Shown: piece by piece, positions 1 through 7,755 of the stretch | How positions within the stretch are numbered: the first letter of the stretch is position 1 | Layout of the letters: the number at the start of each line of letters is the position of its first letter | DNA from: an uncultured Eubacteriales bacterium | Lineage (GTDB): Bacteria; Bacillota; Clostridia; Oscillospirales; QAKW01 | Reading direction: 5' to 3' | Length of the DNA stretch: 41,644 bases | NCBI GenBank assembly: GCA_902492505.1 | Contig: CABULU010000012.1 | Location: forward strand, 1-41,644 | The notes under the pieces: model-generated | Database searches by the model: none | The model's input: only the letters and a program-made list of their open reading frames with translations | What the model was told of the DNA's origin: nothing | Program-made: the position numbers and the translations under genes

Positions 1-150
1 GCGTTTTTCTTTTTTAGGCCGCTGCGGCGGCGTATAGCCCTGGTATCCGCCGTAGGTATATTGTGTGCGTTCATATCCTGTTGTGCCGTTTTGTGAATTA
101 TTTTGTGCCGACTTTCCGTTTTCCGTGAAGTTATTGAAATCGTTATTCAT
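1..150 (-). CDS. N-terminus of a probable membrane protein (partial)
   Basis: Fifty codons run from an ATG at 148-150 to the left edge without a stop, so the C-terminal part is missing. A good ribosome binding site (AGGAGCC, complement of 158-164) precedes the ATG. The visible peptide is hydrophilic, rich in Asn, Gln, Gly, Thr and Tyr, and ends in a Pro-Pro-Gln-Arg-Pro stretch followed by a basic KKEKR cluster at the edge. In Clostridia such a disordered leader followed by a basic patch commonly precedes a single transmembrane helix, for example in HtrA/DegP-like serine proteases, but no domain is visible here, so the function is inference only. It is transcribed in the same direction as the GlpP-family gene to its right, from which a hairpin terminator separates it. 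Confidence 0.6.
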   Translation of the reverse strand, partial: MNNDFNNFTENGKSAQNNSQNGTTGYERTQYTYGGYQGYTPPQRPKKEKR

Positions 151-213
151 GATTTTCGGCTCCTTTTTAAATATTGCTGACATTATTATACATGCTCAAT
201 ATTGCAAAATCAT

Positions 214-248
214 GAATAAAAATCGCGGATTGCTTTAAAAAATCCGCT
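214..248 (-). terminator. Intrinsic terminator after the glpP-family gene
   Basis: On the minus strand GCGGATT (241-247) pairs with AATCCGC (225-231) and is followed by a T-rich run (complement of 214-223). It lies just past the stop of the GlpP-family gene and separates it from the partial membrane protein gene. Confidence 0.7.
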
Positions 249-251
249 CTT

Positions 252-812
252 TTATAAAAACCAAACCTTTGAGTTTGTGCTGGATACCGCGATTGCCCCT
301 GCGCTCAATGCATTTACAACATCGTCCTTATCGCGGATAAGTCCGCCGGCGATAATCGGCTTGTCGCACTCGCTTACAATATGCGAAATTATTTTGGGCA
401 TAACTCCGGGGAGCACCTCAAACGCGTCTGCATCTGCAAGTGCGGACTGCTTGGATATTGTGTCCAGCGCAAGCGAATCGAGCAGAAAAAAGCGTCGTAT
501 CGTGATAAGACCAAGCGTTTTTGCATAGCGTATAAGACCCGCTTTGGTGGAAATAATTCCGTCCGCTTCCGTATGCTCCTTTATAAAATCAACGCCTACT
601 TCACGCGCCGCAAGCCCTTCGATAAGATCGATATGTACGATTGCCAGCTTGCCGCTGTCTTTTATCTCTTTTACAAGCTGCGGGATATTGCATATATCTC
701 CGAACAACAGAAAAACAACATTACTGTCACACATGAGACTTGCACTCAGTTCATTTTCGCTTTTAACCGCAGCTACTATCGGCACCTCGTCAAATAAGTC
801 GGAAAACTGCAT
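252..812 (-). CDS. GlpP-family glycerol-3-phosphate-responsive antiterminator
   Basis: This 186-residue protein matches the GlpP family (PF04309), a TIM-barrel-like regulator that in Bacillus subtilis binds glycerol-3-phosphate and leader mRNA of glp operons to prevent termination. Family features seen are the early IVAAVKSENEL region, the VHIDLIEGL segment near residue 60, the GIISTK motif near residue 85 and the C-terminal IIAGGLIRDKDDV segment. Length equals the family norm. The start is set by GGGAGGG just upstream and a TTTACA/TATAAT promoter at 841-869. No glpF, glpK or glpD lies nearby, so it acts in trans or has another role; Clostridial family members are often annotated only as putative antiterminators. 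The neighbour across the divergent gap is a uracil permease, with no obvious link. Confidence 0.85.
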   Translation of the reverse strand: MQFSDLFDEVPIVAAVKSENELSASLMCDSNVVFLLFGDICNIPQLVKEIKDSGKLAIVHIDLIEGLAAREVGVDFIKEHTEADGIISTKAGLIRYAKTLGLITIRRFFLLDSLALDTISKQSALADADAFEVLPGVMPKIISHIVSECDKPIIAGGLIRDKDDVVNALSAGAIAVSSTNSKVWFL

Positions 813-840
813 TTTTATCCCTCCCCTTGTACTTATGTTT

Positions 841-869
841 ATTATAATTGATTATATTATCTCTGTAAA
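841..869 (-). promoter_or_regulatory. Sigma-A type promoter for the glpP-family gene
   Basis: On the minus strand TTTACA (864-869), a 17-nt spacer and TATAAT (841-846) precede the GlpP-family start by about 30 nt. Confidence 0.7.
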
Positions 870-908
870 GAGCAGGTGATAAAAATCTTATCTTTTGTCG
901 AAAAATGC

Positions 909-937
909 TTTACAAATAATTTTATTTGTGATAAAAT
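909..937 (+). promoter_or_regulatory. Sigma-A type promoter for the uracil permease gene
   Basis: TTTACA (909-914), 17-nt spacer, TAAAAT (932-937). Transcription would begin near 944, giving a leader of about 150 nt before the permease ATG at 1094. Confidence 0.7.
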
Positions 938-943
938 TACTCA

Positions 944-1038
944 GGTTAAAAAGCCTTCGCATGCGATAGGGAAATTATCGCCACGGGTGACATGATTTCA
1001 TCGGAATTTACTCTGCCGCATTACGGCAGAGTATTTTT
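944..1038 (+). ncRNA. Candidate cis-regulatory leader (attenuator) of the uracil permease
   Basis: Hairpin 1 is GCGATA (963-968) with TATCGC (976-981) and a seven-base loop GGGAAAT. Hairpin 2 is GGTGA (986-990) with TCATC (998-1002), containing one G-U pair. An intrinsic terminator follows: ACTCTGCCG (1010-1018) with CGGCAGAGT (1024-1032), then a T-run. The loop of hairpin 1 (969-975) can pair with ATTT and CTC at 1006-1009 and 1011-1013 with one bulged A; that strand overlaps the terminator 5' arm, so the two folds exclude each other. This arrangement suggests a switch in which the pseudoknot lets transcription continue. I do not recognise it as a purine, PRPP, preQ1, ZTP, THF or guanidine riboswitch, nor as a PyrR binding loop. 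No ligand can be named. Confidence 0.6.
1010..1038 (+). terminator. Leader terminator before the uracil permease
   Basis: Perfect 9-bp stem (1010-1018 with 1024-1032), five-base loop CATTA, and TTTTT at 1034-1038. It sits between promoter and gene, 55 nt before the ATG, so it works as an attenuator rather than an end-of-gene terminator. Confidence 0.85.
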
Positions 1039-1093
1039 ATATGCAGTGGGGGACTGTTTACATAGTTATTATTTTTAGGAGGAAATATACAGT

Positions 1094-2419
1094 ATGAACA
1101 TGATTTACGATGTTGAAGACCGTCCGAGGTTTATGTCAAACCTTGTGTTTGCCGTCCAGCAGCTGCTTGCTATTATCGCGGCAACTCTGCTTGTTCCGAC
1201 GCTTGTCAACGCTTCGCAGGATACTATTGTTATGGATCAGGCGGCGGCTTTGTTCGGTGCAGGAATGGGTACTCTTGTTTATGTTCTTTTCACCAAGCGC
1301 AGAAGCCCGGTTTTTCTTGGCTCGTCCTTTGCTTTTATCTCTCCGCTTATCGGCGCGGCCGGCTGCGGATTTCTGGGTTCTATTATAGGGACGGCGTTTG
1401 CAGCTGCGGTTTATGTTATAATTGCTGTCGTTATCAAGCTTATCGGCACGCGCTGGGTTGACAAACTGCTGCCGCCCGTCATTATCGGACCGACTGTCGC
1501 ACTCATAGGACTCAGTCTTTGCGGCAGCGCTGTGAACAATCTCAATAATACGTCGGCAGGTGAATATAACCTTGTGGCAATACTTTGCGGTATTATCACA
1601 TTTGCGGTAACTGTTATCGCTTCTGCACGCGGAAATAAAACAACAAAGCTCATTCCTTTTATTATAGGTATACTTTCCGGATATGTTGCGGCCTCCGTTT
1701 TCACTGTTATCGGAAATGCTGCCGATATCGATTATCTTAAGCTTATCGACTACACTCCGCTTACTACTATGGATGGCATATTCCGTTTGCCTGAATTTAC
1801 CTTTGTGCAGGCGATTAACGGAAATGCAGGCATAGAGATTACTGCCACAATGGTTATCAATCTGCTTGTTTTGTTTGCACCCGTTGCGCTTGTGGTTTTT
1901 GCCGAGCACATTGCAGACCATAAAAATTTAAGCTCTGTTATCGGGCGCGACCTTATAAAAGACCCCGGTCTTGACAAAACCCTTTTGGGTGACGGCGTCG
2001 GTTCAATGGCGGGCGCTGTATTCGGCGGCTGTCCGAACACTACATACGGTGAGGCGATCGGCTGTGTAGCTATATCAGGAAACGCTTCGATATATACGAT
2101 TATTACTACCGCGATTTTGTGTCTTATTGTTTCATTTTTAAATCCTATTGTTCAGTTTATTAACACCATTCCCGTATGTGTTGTCGGCGGTGTTTGTATT
2201 GCGCTTTATGGCTTTATTGCAGTCAGCGGTCTCAAAATGCTGCATGATGTTGACCTTGGAGATAATAACAACCTGTTCGTTGTCAGCGCTGTTTTGGTTC
2301 CGGGTATCGGCGGACTGACGCTCAATTTCGGATCGATTCAGATTTCATCTATCGCATCTGCGCTTATAATCGGAATCGTTGTAAACTTCATACTTAAAGT
2401 CGGTAAGAAAGCAAAGTAA
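1094..2419 (+). CDS. uraA: Uracil permease, NCS2 family
   Basis: This 441-residue, very hydrophobic protein is a nucleobase:cation symporter-2 (NAT/NCS2) transporter of the cytoplasmic membrane with about 14 membrane segments, importing uracil probably with protons. Matches to Escherichia coli UraA include the FLGSSFAFISP stretch near residue 75, the AEH motif near residue 275 and the PNTTYGE motif near residue 315; glutamates in the last two bind substrate in UraA. The N-terminal RPRF and LLVPTL segments also fit. The start follows AGGAGG at 1077-1082. It is monocistronic, ends in a strong terminator, and is preceded by a leader attenuator, so expression is probably set by transcript elongation. 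Uracil is the likeliest substrate; xanthine is less likely given the PNTTYGE match. Confidence 0.9.
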   Translation: MNMIYDVEDRPRFMSNLVFAVQQLLAIIAATLLVPTLVNASQDTIVMDQAAALFGAGMGTLVYVLFTKRRSPVFLGSSFAFISPLIGAAGCGFLGSIIGTAFAAAVYVIIAVVIKLIGTRWVDKLLPPVIIGPTVALIGLSLCGSAVNNLNNTSAGEYNLVAILCGIITFAVTVIASARGNKTTKLIPFIIGILSGYVAASVFTVIGNAADIDYLKLIDYTPLTTMDGIFRLPEFTFVQAINGNAGIEITATMVINLLVLFAPVALVVFAEHIADHKNLSSVIGRDLIKDPGLDKTLLGDGVGSMAGAVFGGCPNTTYGEAIGCVAISGNASIYTIITTAILCLIVSFLNPIVQFINTIPVCVVGGVCIALYGFIAVSGLKMLHDVDLGDNNNLFVVSAVLVPGIGGLTLNFGSIQISSIASALIIGIVVNFILKVGKKAK

Positions 2420-2430
2420 TCATTAATAAT

Positions 2431-2460
2431 AAAAAGCCTCCTGTCGGAGGCTTTTTATTT
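2431..2460. terminator. Bidirectional terminator between uraA and rhaD
   Basis: AAAAAGCCTCC pairs with GGAGGCTTTTT around a TGTC loop. A-run and T-run on opposite sides let it serve both convergent genes. Confidence 0.9.
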
Positions 2461-2467
2461 TATCTGA

Positions 2468-3280
2468 TCAGTCAAGATATCCCGCACGGGGTGTGAGATT
2501 AAACGCAACCGCAAGCTCGCGCAGCTCGTCGTCCGTGATGTGCGCTTTGATAGGCTTGTCGGCGATTTTCATGTATATTTCCGCTGCCTTTTCCACCGTT
2601 TCAATAAGTCCGAAGGCTTCGTCTATCGAGGTTCCTGTACCGAAGATACCGTGCATGCCCCAGACGCAAAGCCGTCTGTCCCGCATTTTTTCGGCGGTTG
2701 CAAGTCCGATTTCGTCTGTCCCGCAGACCATCCACGGCAAAACGCCTACGCCGTCCGGGAACACTACAAGACATTCAGTTATCATATACCACAGTGTTTT
2801 GGTAAACTCTTTTTCATCAAGTGAATGAACAAAGGTCATGGCGATAACGTTTGTGCAGTGCGAATGAATTACGATTTTGTGGTTGGGGTCTACCTTCAGG
2901 CGCTCAATGTGTGACATAAAATGCGCGGGCAGCTCGCTTGTCGGTCGTCCGCCGTCCTCATATCCCCAGAGAATTTCCATGGTTTTACCGTCGCTGCCGA
3001 CGCGGATAATTCCGAGATTGTTTTCAGGGTCGCTCTCAACATTTTTAAAATATTTTCCGGTACCCGTTACAAGATACAGCTTACCGGCAAGGAAGGATGC
3101 GTCAAAAGTGATGGTGAAGGTGCGCTTAACATCGTTTAAGTTCAGATACTGTGCCGCTTCATCTTCGTCGATATTAAGGCTTATGTTTCCTCCGTTGCGC
3201 TCGTCCCAGCCGAGCCGGTACATATTGGATGCAAGAGCGCAGAAATCCTTTAAAAACGGAGCCGTTCTTATGTCTTTCAT
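2468..3280 (-). CDS. rhaD: Rhamnulose-1-phosphate aldolase
   Basis: The 270-residue protein is a class II zinc aldolase that splits L-rhamnulose-1-phosphate into dihydroxyacetone phosphate and L-lactaldehyde, the last step of L-rhamnose breakdown. Length is close to E. coli RhaD (274). The zinc ligands are visible as the H-S-H motif (His139, His141) and His210 in WGMHGIFG, and the catalytic Glu is Glu116 in SELPAH. The gene starts immediately after the rhaA stop (no gap), so both are on one transcript from the promoter upstream of rhaA. No rhamnulokinase gene is present between or next to them. The gene ends at the bidirectional terminator shared with uraA. Confidence 0.93.
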   Translation of the reverse strand: MKDIRTAPFLKDFCALASNMYRLGWDERNGGNISLNIDEDEAAQYLNLNDVKRTFTITFDASFLAGKLYLVTGTGKYFKNVESDPENNLGIIRVGSDGKTMEILWGYEDGGRPTSELPAHFMSHIERLKVDPNHKIVIHSHCTNVIAMTFVHSLDEKEFTKTLWYMITECLVVFPDGVGVLPWMVCGTDEIGLATAEKMRDRRLCVWGMHGIFGTGTSIDEAFGLIETVEKAAEIYMKIADKPIKAHITDDELRELAVAFNLTPRAGYLD

Positions 3281-4540
3281 TTATTTTCTCTCCTCAAGTA
3301 TTTTCTTTTCATATGTCTTTACTTCATCAAGCCAGCTCTCACGTACAGGCACTCCCATTATTTCGCAGTAATAATCCCATACTGCGCCGAATGGGTAGGT
3401 TTTGTATTCCTCTGTCAGAGCCAGGCGCGAGGTGTAGTCGCCGTTCAATTCCGCTTCCTTCAGTGCCTGCGTCGGCTCAAGCAAAGCGCGCAGCAGGGCT
3501 TTTATCATATTACGCGTTCCGATTGTCCATGCTGCAATACGGTTAATTGAGGCATCGAAGAAATCAAGACCGATATGTGTTCTTTCAACAAGCCCCGTGC
3601 GGACAAGAGACTGAGCGATGGCAAGCAGCTCGTCGTCCATTATGACTACGTGGTCGCTGTCCCAGCGTACAGGGCGGGAAACATGCAGCAAAAGCTCGTC
3701 TGTAAACAGCATTACCGTCGGGATTTTATCGGAGATAACCTCCGTCGGGTGGTAATGCCCTGCATCAAGACAGCATGCCTTACCGCGGGATACTGCGTAT
3801 GCCACTGCAAATTCATTTGAAATTACGGTATAGCTTTCCGCACCGATGCCGAAAACCTTGCTTTCGATAGCGTCCAGGCTGTATTTTTCATCGTACTTTT
3901 CCGCAAATACCTCATCAAGTGCGCTCATCATACGTGCGCGGGGCGCTTCACGGTCTATTGGAATGTCCTTGTATCCGTCCGGAAACCAAAAATTCGTGAC
4001 GCATTTTTCATTCAGCTCTCTGCCGAAATAGTCTGCTATTTTGCGGCAGCGCTTGCAGTGCTCAATCCAGAAGCTGCGTGTCTTTTTGTCCGCGCTTGAC
4101 AGAGTAAAGCCGCTGTCAGCCATAGGATGTGAAAAGCATGTAGGGTTAAAGTCAAGTCCTATGCCTCTCTGCTTTGCCCAGTCAACCCAGCTCTTAAAAT
4201 GCCGTGGCTCGATAGCGTCAAGGTCTACCTTTTCATCAGTGTCAGCATAAATTGCATGAAGGTTCAGCTTATGCTTGCCCGGAATCAGAGACATCGCCTT
4301 TTCAATGTCGGCGCGCAGCTGCGCCGGTGTTGTCGCCTTGCCGGGATAGTCGCCTGTTGTCTGTATTCCGCCGGACAGAGCAATGTCTTTAAACAGAAAA
4401 CCGTTGACATCATCTCCCTGCCAGCAGTTGACAGAGATTTTAATGTTTTTGAGCTTTTCGAGCACACCGTCAGTATCCACGCCGATTGCGGCATAGCTTT
4501 CCTTGGCAAGCTCATATGCCTTGAGTATGGAGCTGTTCAT
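3281..4540 (-). CDS. rhaA: L-rhamnose isomerase
   Basis: The 419-residue protein has exactly the family length and converts L-rhamnose to L-rhamnulose in the cytoplasm with Mn2+. The N-terminal VNCWQGDDV segment (residues 37-45) is a hallmark, followed by GGIQTTGDYPG, the metal-binding LDAGHYHPTE region near residue 255 and DSDHVV near 295. The ATG at 4540 has GGAGGATACATAA upstream and a TAGACA/TAAAAT promoter at 4572-4600. It leads the rhaA-rhaD operon and is divergent from a phosphodiesterase-DeoR pair whose regulator is the natural candidate for rhamnose control, because DeoR-type rhamnose regulators occur in other Firmicutes. That link is inference from gene order. Confidence 0.95.
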   Translation of the reverse strand: MNSSILKAYELAKESYAAIGVDTDGVLEKLKNIKISVNCWQGDDVNGFLFKDIALSGGIQTTGDYPGKATTPAQLRADIEKAMSLIPGKHKLNLHAIYADTDEKVDLDAIEPRHFKSWVDWAKQRGIGLDFNPTCFSHPMADSGFTLSSADKKTRSFWIEHCKRCRKIADYFGRELNEKCVTNFWFPDGYKDIPIDREAPRARMMSALDEVFAEKYDEKYSLDAIESKVFGIGAESYTVISNEFAVAYAVSRGKACCLDAGHYHPTEVISDKIPTVMLFTDELLLHVSRPVRWDSDHVVIMDDELLAIAQSLVRTGLVERTHIGLDFFDASINRIAAWTIGTRNMIKALLRALLEPTQALKEAELNGDYTSRLALTEEYKTYPFGAVWDYYCEIMGVPVRESWLDEVKTYEKKILEERK

Positions 4541-4571
4541 TTATGTATCCTCCGTTTGTTTATTTGTTTAT

Positions 4572-4600
4572 ATTTTAGCACGTTGATAAAAAAATGTCTA
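4572..4600 (-). promoter_or_regulatory. Promoter for rhaA-rhaD
   Basis: Minus strand: TAGACA (4595-4600), 17-nt spacer, TAAAAT (4572-4577). TTTGTTTAT-type repeats flank it at 4555-4572 and 4601-4612; these are plausible DeoR operator half-sites but too degenerate to call. Confidence 0.5.
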
Positions 4601-4615
4601 TATTTGTTTGTTATA

Positions 4616-4644
4616 TTGCAAAACAGACAGATATAGGCTATAAT
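4616..4644 (+). promoter_or_regulatory. Promoter for the phosphodiesterase-DeoR pair
   Basis: TTGCAA (4616-4621), 17-nt spacer, TATAAT (4639-4644), about 38 nt before the start codon. It is divergent from, and close to, the rhaA promoter, so one regulator could control both. Confidence 0.65.
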
Positions 4645-4682
4645 ATGAGCATAAACAATCATTATTGGACGGAGGACATAAT

Positions 4683-5552
4683 ATGAAAGAGCAATACGAA
4701 GAAATTAACAGAACAATTAAGGAAGAAATACGCAAAAAAGGATTTTTGATTGCCGCGCACCGCGGCACGCACATGGGTACATTTCCGGAAAACACTATAA
4801 ATGCGTATAAGGCAAGTTTTGCATTTCATGCCGATATGGTGGAAATGGACGTTATACGCAATGCAAACGGCGAGTATTACTGTATTCATGACGGCACGGA
4901 GCGGCAAAATCTTGACGTTAAGCTCAACAGCCGCACAATGACTACGGCACAGATACAATCACTGGAAACGCGCAATTATTACGGTAAAAAAACAGGACGC
5001 TGTCTTGACAGGTTTGAGGATTTTCTGAAAGCATTTAAGGACACCGACGCACTTTTTAATCTTGACCGCTGCTGGGATAAAGGTTTTGAGGACTTTTCTT
5101 ATACCGGCGGCGCACTGGAGCTTATAGAAAAGTACGGTATGCTGAACCGCTTTTTATTTAAAACGAGCTTTAACGAAAAATTCATGAGTGATTTGGAAAA
5201 GTCACGCATACCTGTTCCGTACCTTGCGATTGTAAACAGTTCCGAACAGATACGTGCAGCTGAAAAATATGACATTAACCTTGCGGGCTTTGAGCTTTTA
5301 TTTTATTCTGAGGATGACGAGATAATTTCAGAAAAAAACATAAGATATTTGCGTGAAAAGGATTATATAATGCTCACCGGCTCGGAAATGATAGGTCCCG
5401 ACTGGAATGTTTCGGCGCGGCATAACGACGATCGCGCGGTTTTGGAGGGACCGCATGCGGCATGGGACTTTTTTGTGAAAAAGGGATTCAATGTAATTCT
5501 TACCGACATACCGTGGTACATGTATGAGTACCGTACGTCGCTGAAGGGTTGA
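4683..5552 (+). CDS. Glycerophosphodiester phosphodiesterase family protein
   Basis: About 289 residues. The start at 4683 is chosen over an in-frame ATG at 4665 because GGAGG sits between them. The fold is the GDPD/PI-PLC-type TIM barrel: His26-Arg27 in AAHRG, PENT at 35-38, Glu54 and Asp56 in VEMDV, and His69-Asp70 are the expected catalytic and metal residues. Family members hydrolyse glycerophosphodiesters to sn-glycerol-3-phosphate and an alcohol. There is no signal peptide, so it should be cytoplasmic. It is three bases upstream of a DeoR gene and divergent from rhaAD, which suggests a substrate linked to rhamnose or glycan use rather than ordinary phospholipid turnover. The exact substrate cannot be read from sequence. 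Confidence 0.8.
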   Translation: MKEQYEEINRTIKEEIRKKGFLIAAHRGTHMGTFPENTINAYKASFAFHADMVEMDVIRNANGEYYCIHDGTERQNLDVKLNSRTMTTAQIQSLETRNYYGKKTGRCLDRFEDFLKAFKDTDALFNLDRCWDKGFEDFSYTGGALELIEKYGMLNRFLFKTSFNEKFMSDLEKSRIPVPYLAIVNSSEQIRAAEKYDINLAGFELLFYSEDDEIISEKNIRYLREKDYIMLTGSEMIGPDWNVSARHNDDRAVLEGPHAAWDFFVKKGFNVILTDIPWYMYEYRTSLKG

Positions 5553-5555
5553 GTT

Positions 5556-6320
5556 ATGCTTAAAAACGAGCGTCAGCATAAAATATCCGAGCTTGTTAAA
5601 ACAAAAAAGAGTATAACGGTCGGTCAGCTTGCAAGTATGCTTTATGTTTCAGAGGCAACGGTCAGGCGCGACCTTAATGAGCTTGAAAAGTCAGGTATTC
5701 TGAAGCGCAGTCACGGCGGTGCATTTTTGCCGGAGGGCGGTGCGGTGGAAAGCCCCGGTATGATTAGGGAGATGCAGAGTGTCCATGAAAAACGGCTTAT
5801 TGCGGGTTTGGTACGCGATTTTCTGCGTGCCGATACAACTGTATTTATGGATTCCAGCTCCAGTGCCGGAGCTGTCATTCCTTATCTCGGATCGCGATCG
5901 CCTGTATCTGTTATTACAAACGGTATCCGTAATTGTCTAAAGCTTATGGAGCAGGGCGGAGCAAGGGTGTATCTGTGTCCCGGCGTTGTCAACGGATATT
6001 CCGAAGCAGCGCTCGGTACGGACACCGTAAAGTATGCAGCAGGATTTTGCGCAGATTTGTGCGTTATATCCTGCGGCGGTATTTCAAAAATGCGGGGTGT
6101 AACGGAGGCCAGCCGTGAACAGGCACAGATAAAACGGCAGATGCTTAAAAATTCCGCTATGCGGCTTTTGCTGTGTGACAGCAGTAAGTTCGGGCGGGAT
6201 TGTATGAGTATTCTCGGCGGGTTTGATATGTTTGACTATATACTGACGGATACGGCGCCGCCGCCGTCGCTTGCCGAGGCTATTAAAAGCGCAGGCTGCG
6301 AGATAATAACTGCGCAGTGA
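5556..6320 (+). CDS. DeoR-family transcriptional regulator
   Basis: The 254-residue protein has the N-terminal DeoR winged helix-turn-helix (residues about 5-58: QHKISELV, then VSEATVRRDLNELEKSG and SHGG) and a C-terminal sugar-phosphate sensing DeoRC domain with the D-S-S-S start near residue 94, TNGI near 119 and CDSSKFG near 208. Such proteins repress sugar operons until a phosphorylated intermediate binds. The gene follows the phosphodiesterase gene by three bases and is divergent from rhaA-rhaD. Control of both operons, possibly by rhamnulose-1-phosphate, is a reasonable inference. It ends before a strong terminator shared with mltG. Confidence 0.88.
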   Translation: MLKNERQHKISELVKTKKSITVGQLASMLYVSEATVRRDLNELEKSGILKRSHGGAFLPEGGAVESPGMIREMQSVHEKRLIAGLVRDFLRADTTVFMDSSSSAGAVIPYLGSRSPVSVITNGIRNCLKLMEQGGARVYLCPGVVNGYSEAALGTDTVKYAAGFCADLCVISCGGISKMRGVTEASREQAQIKRQMLKNSAMRLLLCDSSKFGRDCMSILGGFDMFDYILTDTAPPPSLAEAIKSAGCEIITAQ

Positions 6321-6363
6321 TTTCAAAATAAACAATCTTAATGTTCAAGCTGCAGTTTTGCCG

Positions 6364-6407
6364 AATAAATCCCCGCCGGCTGTATTCAGCCGGCGGGGAT
6401 TTATTTT
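6364..6407. terminator. Strong bidirectional terminator between deoR and mltG
   Basis: AAATCCCCGCCGGCTG pairs with its complement across a TATT loop, with A- and T-rich flanks. It serves both convergent operons and touches the mltG stop codon. Confidence 0.92.
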
Positions 6408-7755
6408 AACGTATGGTATCGGTACCCTTTGCGGATTTTGATACTTTTTTCAGATTAGCGTTATGTTCTTCAAGCGTTGCGGCAAAATACGTTTTGTCTC
6501 CGTCGCTTACAAAATATTTGTTCGCACTTTCCTCCGGCTCAAGAACGGCATTTATTGCCGCAAGCGTCGGAGTGCACACAGGTCCTGTCGGAAGTCCCGC
6601 ATAGATATATGTGTTATACTCACTGTCGGTTTTTTTGTCATCTAAAGTGAACTCTGTTTTTTTGGCGGCGAGCACATAGTTTATAGTGCTTGTCAGTTGT
6701 AGGAGTCCGTTTTCGTCGGCAAGGCGGTTGAGAAGCACGCGGGCAACACCCTTAAACGCGCCTTCGTCGCTGCATTCCGCAAAAACAAGTGACGACAATG
6801 TGACAATATCGTCCAGTGACATCCCGGATTGCTCTATTTTTGCCTTGTTTTCCTCGGTCAGAACCGTTTCCTCAAAGCGAGTCAGCATTTTTTCCACTAT
6901 TGATACGGCGCTTTCACCAACGTAGAATTCGTATTCTCCCGCAGGAAGGTATCCCTCCAGCCTGCAGCGTCTGTCGGGCAAATCTGCAATAAACTCGAAT
7001 TCTTCATATTCATATTCGTTCAGGGCGTGCTCTAATTCTGCGGCAGCAACCCGCTTTTCCGAAATCAGCTGTTCGGCTATCTCATCCTGGGACGCACCCT
7101 CTGGGATTGTCACCTTGTAGCTCTCCGCCTGAACGGACGGTTTTTTCAGCGCGGCAATAATCTGGTCATATGCAAGGTTGGAATTGAGCGTATAGTCTCC
7201 GTACTGATACTTTCCGTCTGCCTTCTTGAGCTTGCTGTACAACCTGAAAATGAGCGGATGCTCAATAACGCCTGCTTTTTTCAATGCCTTGGCGATAGCA
7301 GGTGTGCCGCCTCCCTGCTCTATGGTAACTATTATGCTTTCGTCGGGTTTTATAAATGCAAATATATCGTTGCTGACAGTGATTATACCGAAGGTTAAAA
7401 GCAGTGCCGCCAGCACAATAAGCCCGTAATAGCGCAGTTGCTTCAAAAAAGCCCGGTTATTCTCCTTGGAGAACCAAAGCTTGAAATCAAAGCCGCGTTT
7501 TTGCGCAACCTGCGCCTTATCTTCAGCTGCACCGCCGGCGCTGTTTCTTACAGTCTCGCTGCGTGCATTTACCGATTTGTGCTGCTGCGCGCCTGCTGAC
7601 TGCGGCTTTCTTGCGCCGGACGCTGCGTTTGAGCTTGGATATGCCGAGTGCGGCTTATACGTACCCGTTATGCCCGGATAGCTTCCCGTCACATTCGGTT
7701 TGGCGCCGTGACGGGCATTTTGCTTCCCGTCTGAATGGTTGTTTTTATCAGCCAT
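6406..7755 (-). CDS. mltG: Endolytic peptidoglycan transglycosylase MltG
   Basis: The 449-residue protein is MltG/YceG-like, a membrane-anchored lytic transglycosylase that cuts nascent glycan strands and helps set chain length. Residues 1-105 are a polar, Ser/Ala/Asn-rich cytoplasmic tail, a single membrane helix spans about 109-130, then a LysM-like region leads to the YceG domain. Family motifs are GYLPAGEYEF near 268 (normally GYLFPDTY), SSLVFAE ending in the candidate catalytic Glu327, QLTSTINYVL near 356, and YNTYIYAGLPTGPVC near 384. The start has AAGGAAG upstream and begins right after the stop of the oxidoreductase gene, so it is the last gene of that transcript. Grouping with sugar-metabolism genes is unusual for mltG. 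Confidence 0.9.
   Translation of the reverse strand: MADKNNHSDGKQNARHGAKPNVTGSYPGITGTYKPHSAYPSSNAASGARKPQSAGAQQHKSVNARSETVRNSAGGAAEDKAQVAQKRGFDFKLWFSKENNRAFLKQLRYYGLIVLAALLLTFGIITVSNDIFAFIKPDESIIVTIEQGGGTPAIAKALKKAGVIEHPLIFRLYSKLKKADGKYQYGDYTLNSNLAYDQIIAALKKPSVQAESYKVTIPEGASQDEIAEQLISEKRVAAAELEHALNEYEYEEFEFIADLPDRRCRLEGYLPAGEYEFYVGESAVSIVEKMLTRFEETVLTEENKAKIEQSGMSLDDIVTLSSLVFAECSDEGAFKGVARVLLNRLADENGLLQLTSTINYVLAAKKTEFTLDDKKTDSEYNTYIYAGLPTGPVCTPTLAAINAVLEPEESANKYFVSDGDKTYFAATLEEHNANLKKVSKSAKGTDTIR

Noticed and set aside
944..1038. Purine riboswitch or PyrR attenuator before uraA
   Set aside because: Neither the three-way purine core nor the PyrR loop consensus is present; only two small hairpins and a terminator are seen.
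1136..1921. Long minus-strand open frame opposite uraA
   Set aside because: It is a shadow of the uraA coding frame; the translation is rich in Cys, Arg, Asn and Ser without any domain, and it lacks a ribosome site.
4665..4682. Upstream ATG for the phosphodiesterase
   Set aside because: The GGAGG site lies between this ATG and the one at 4683, so the later ATG is used.
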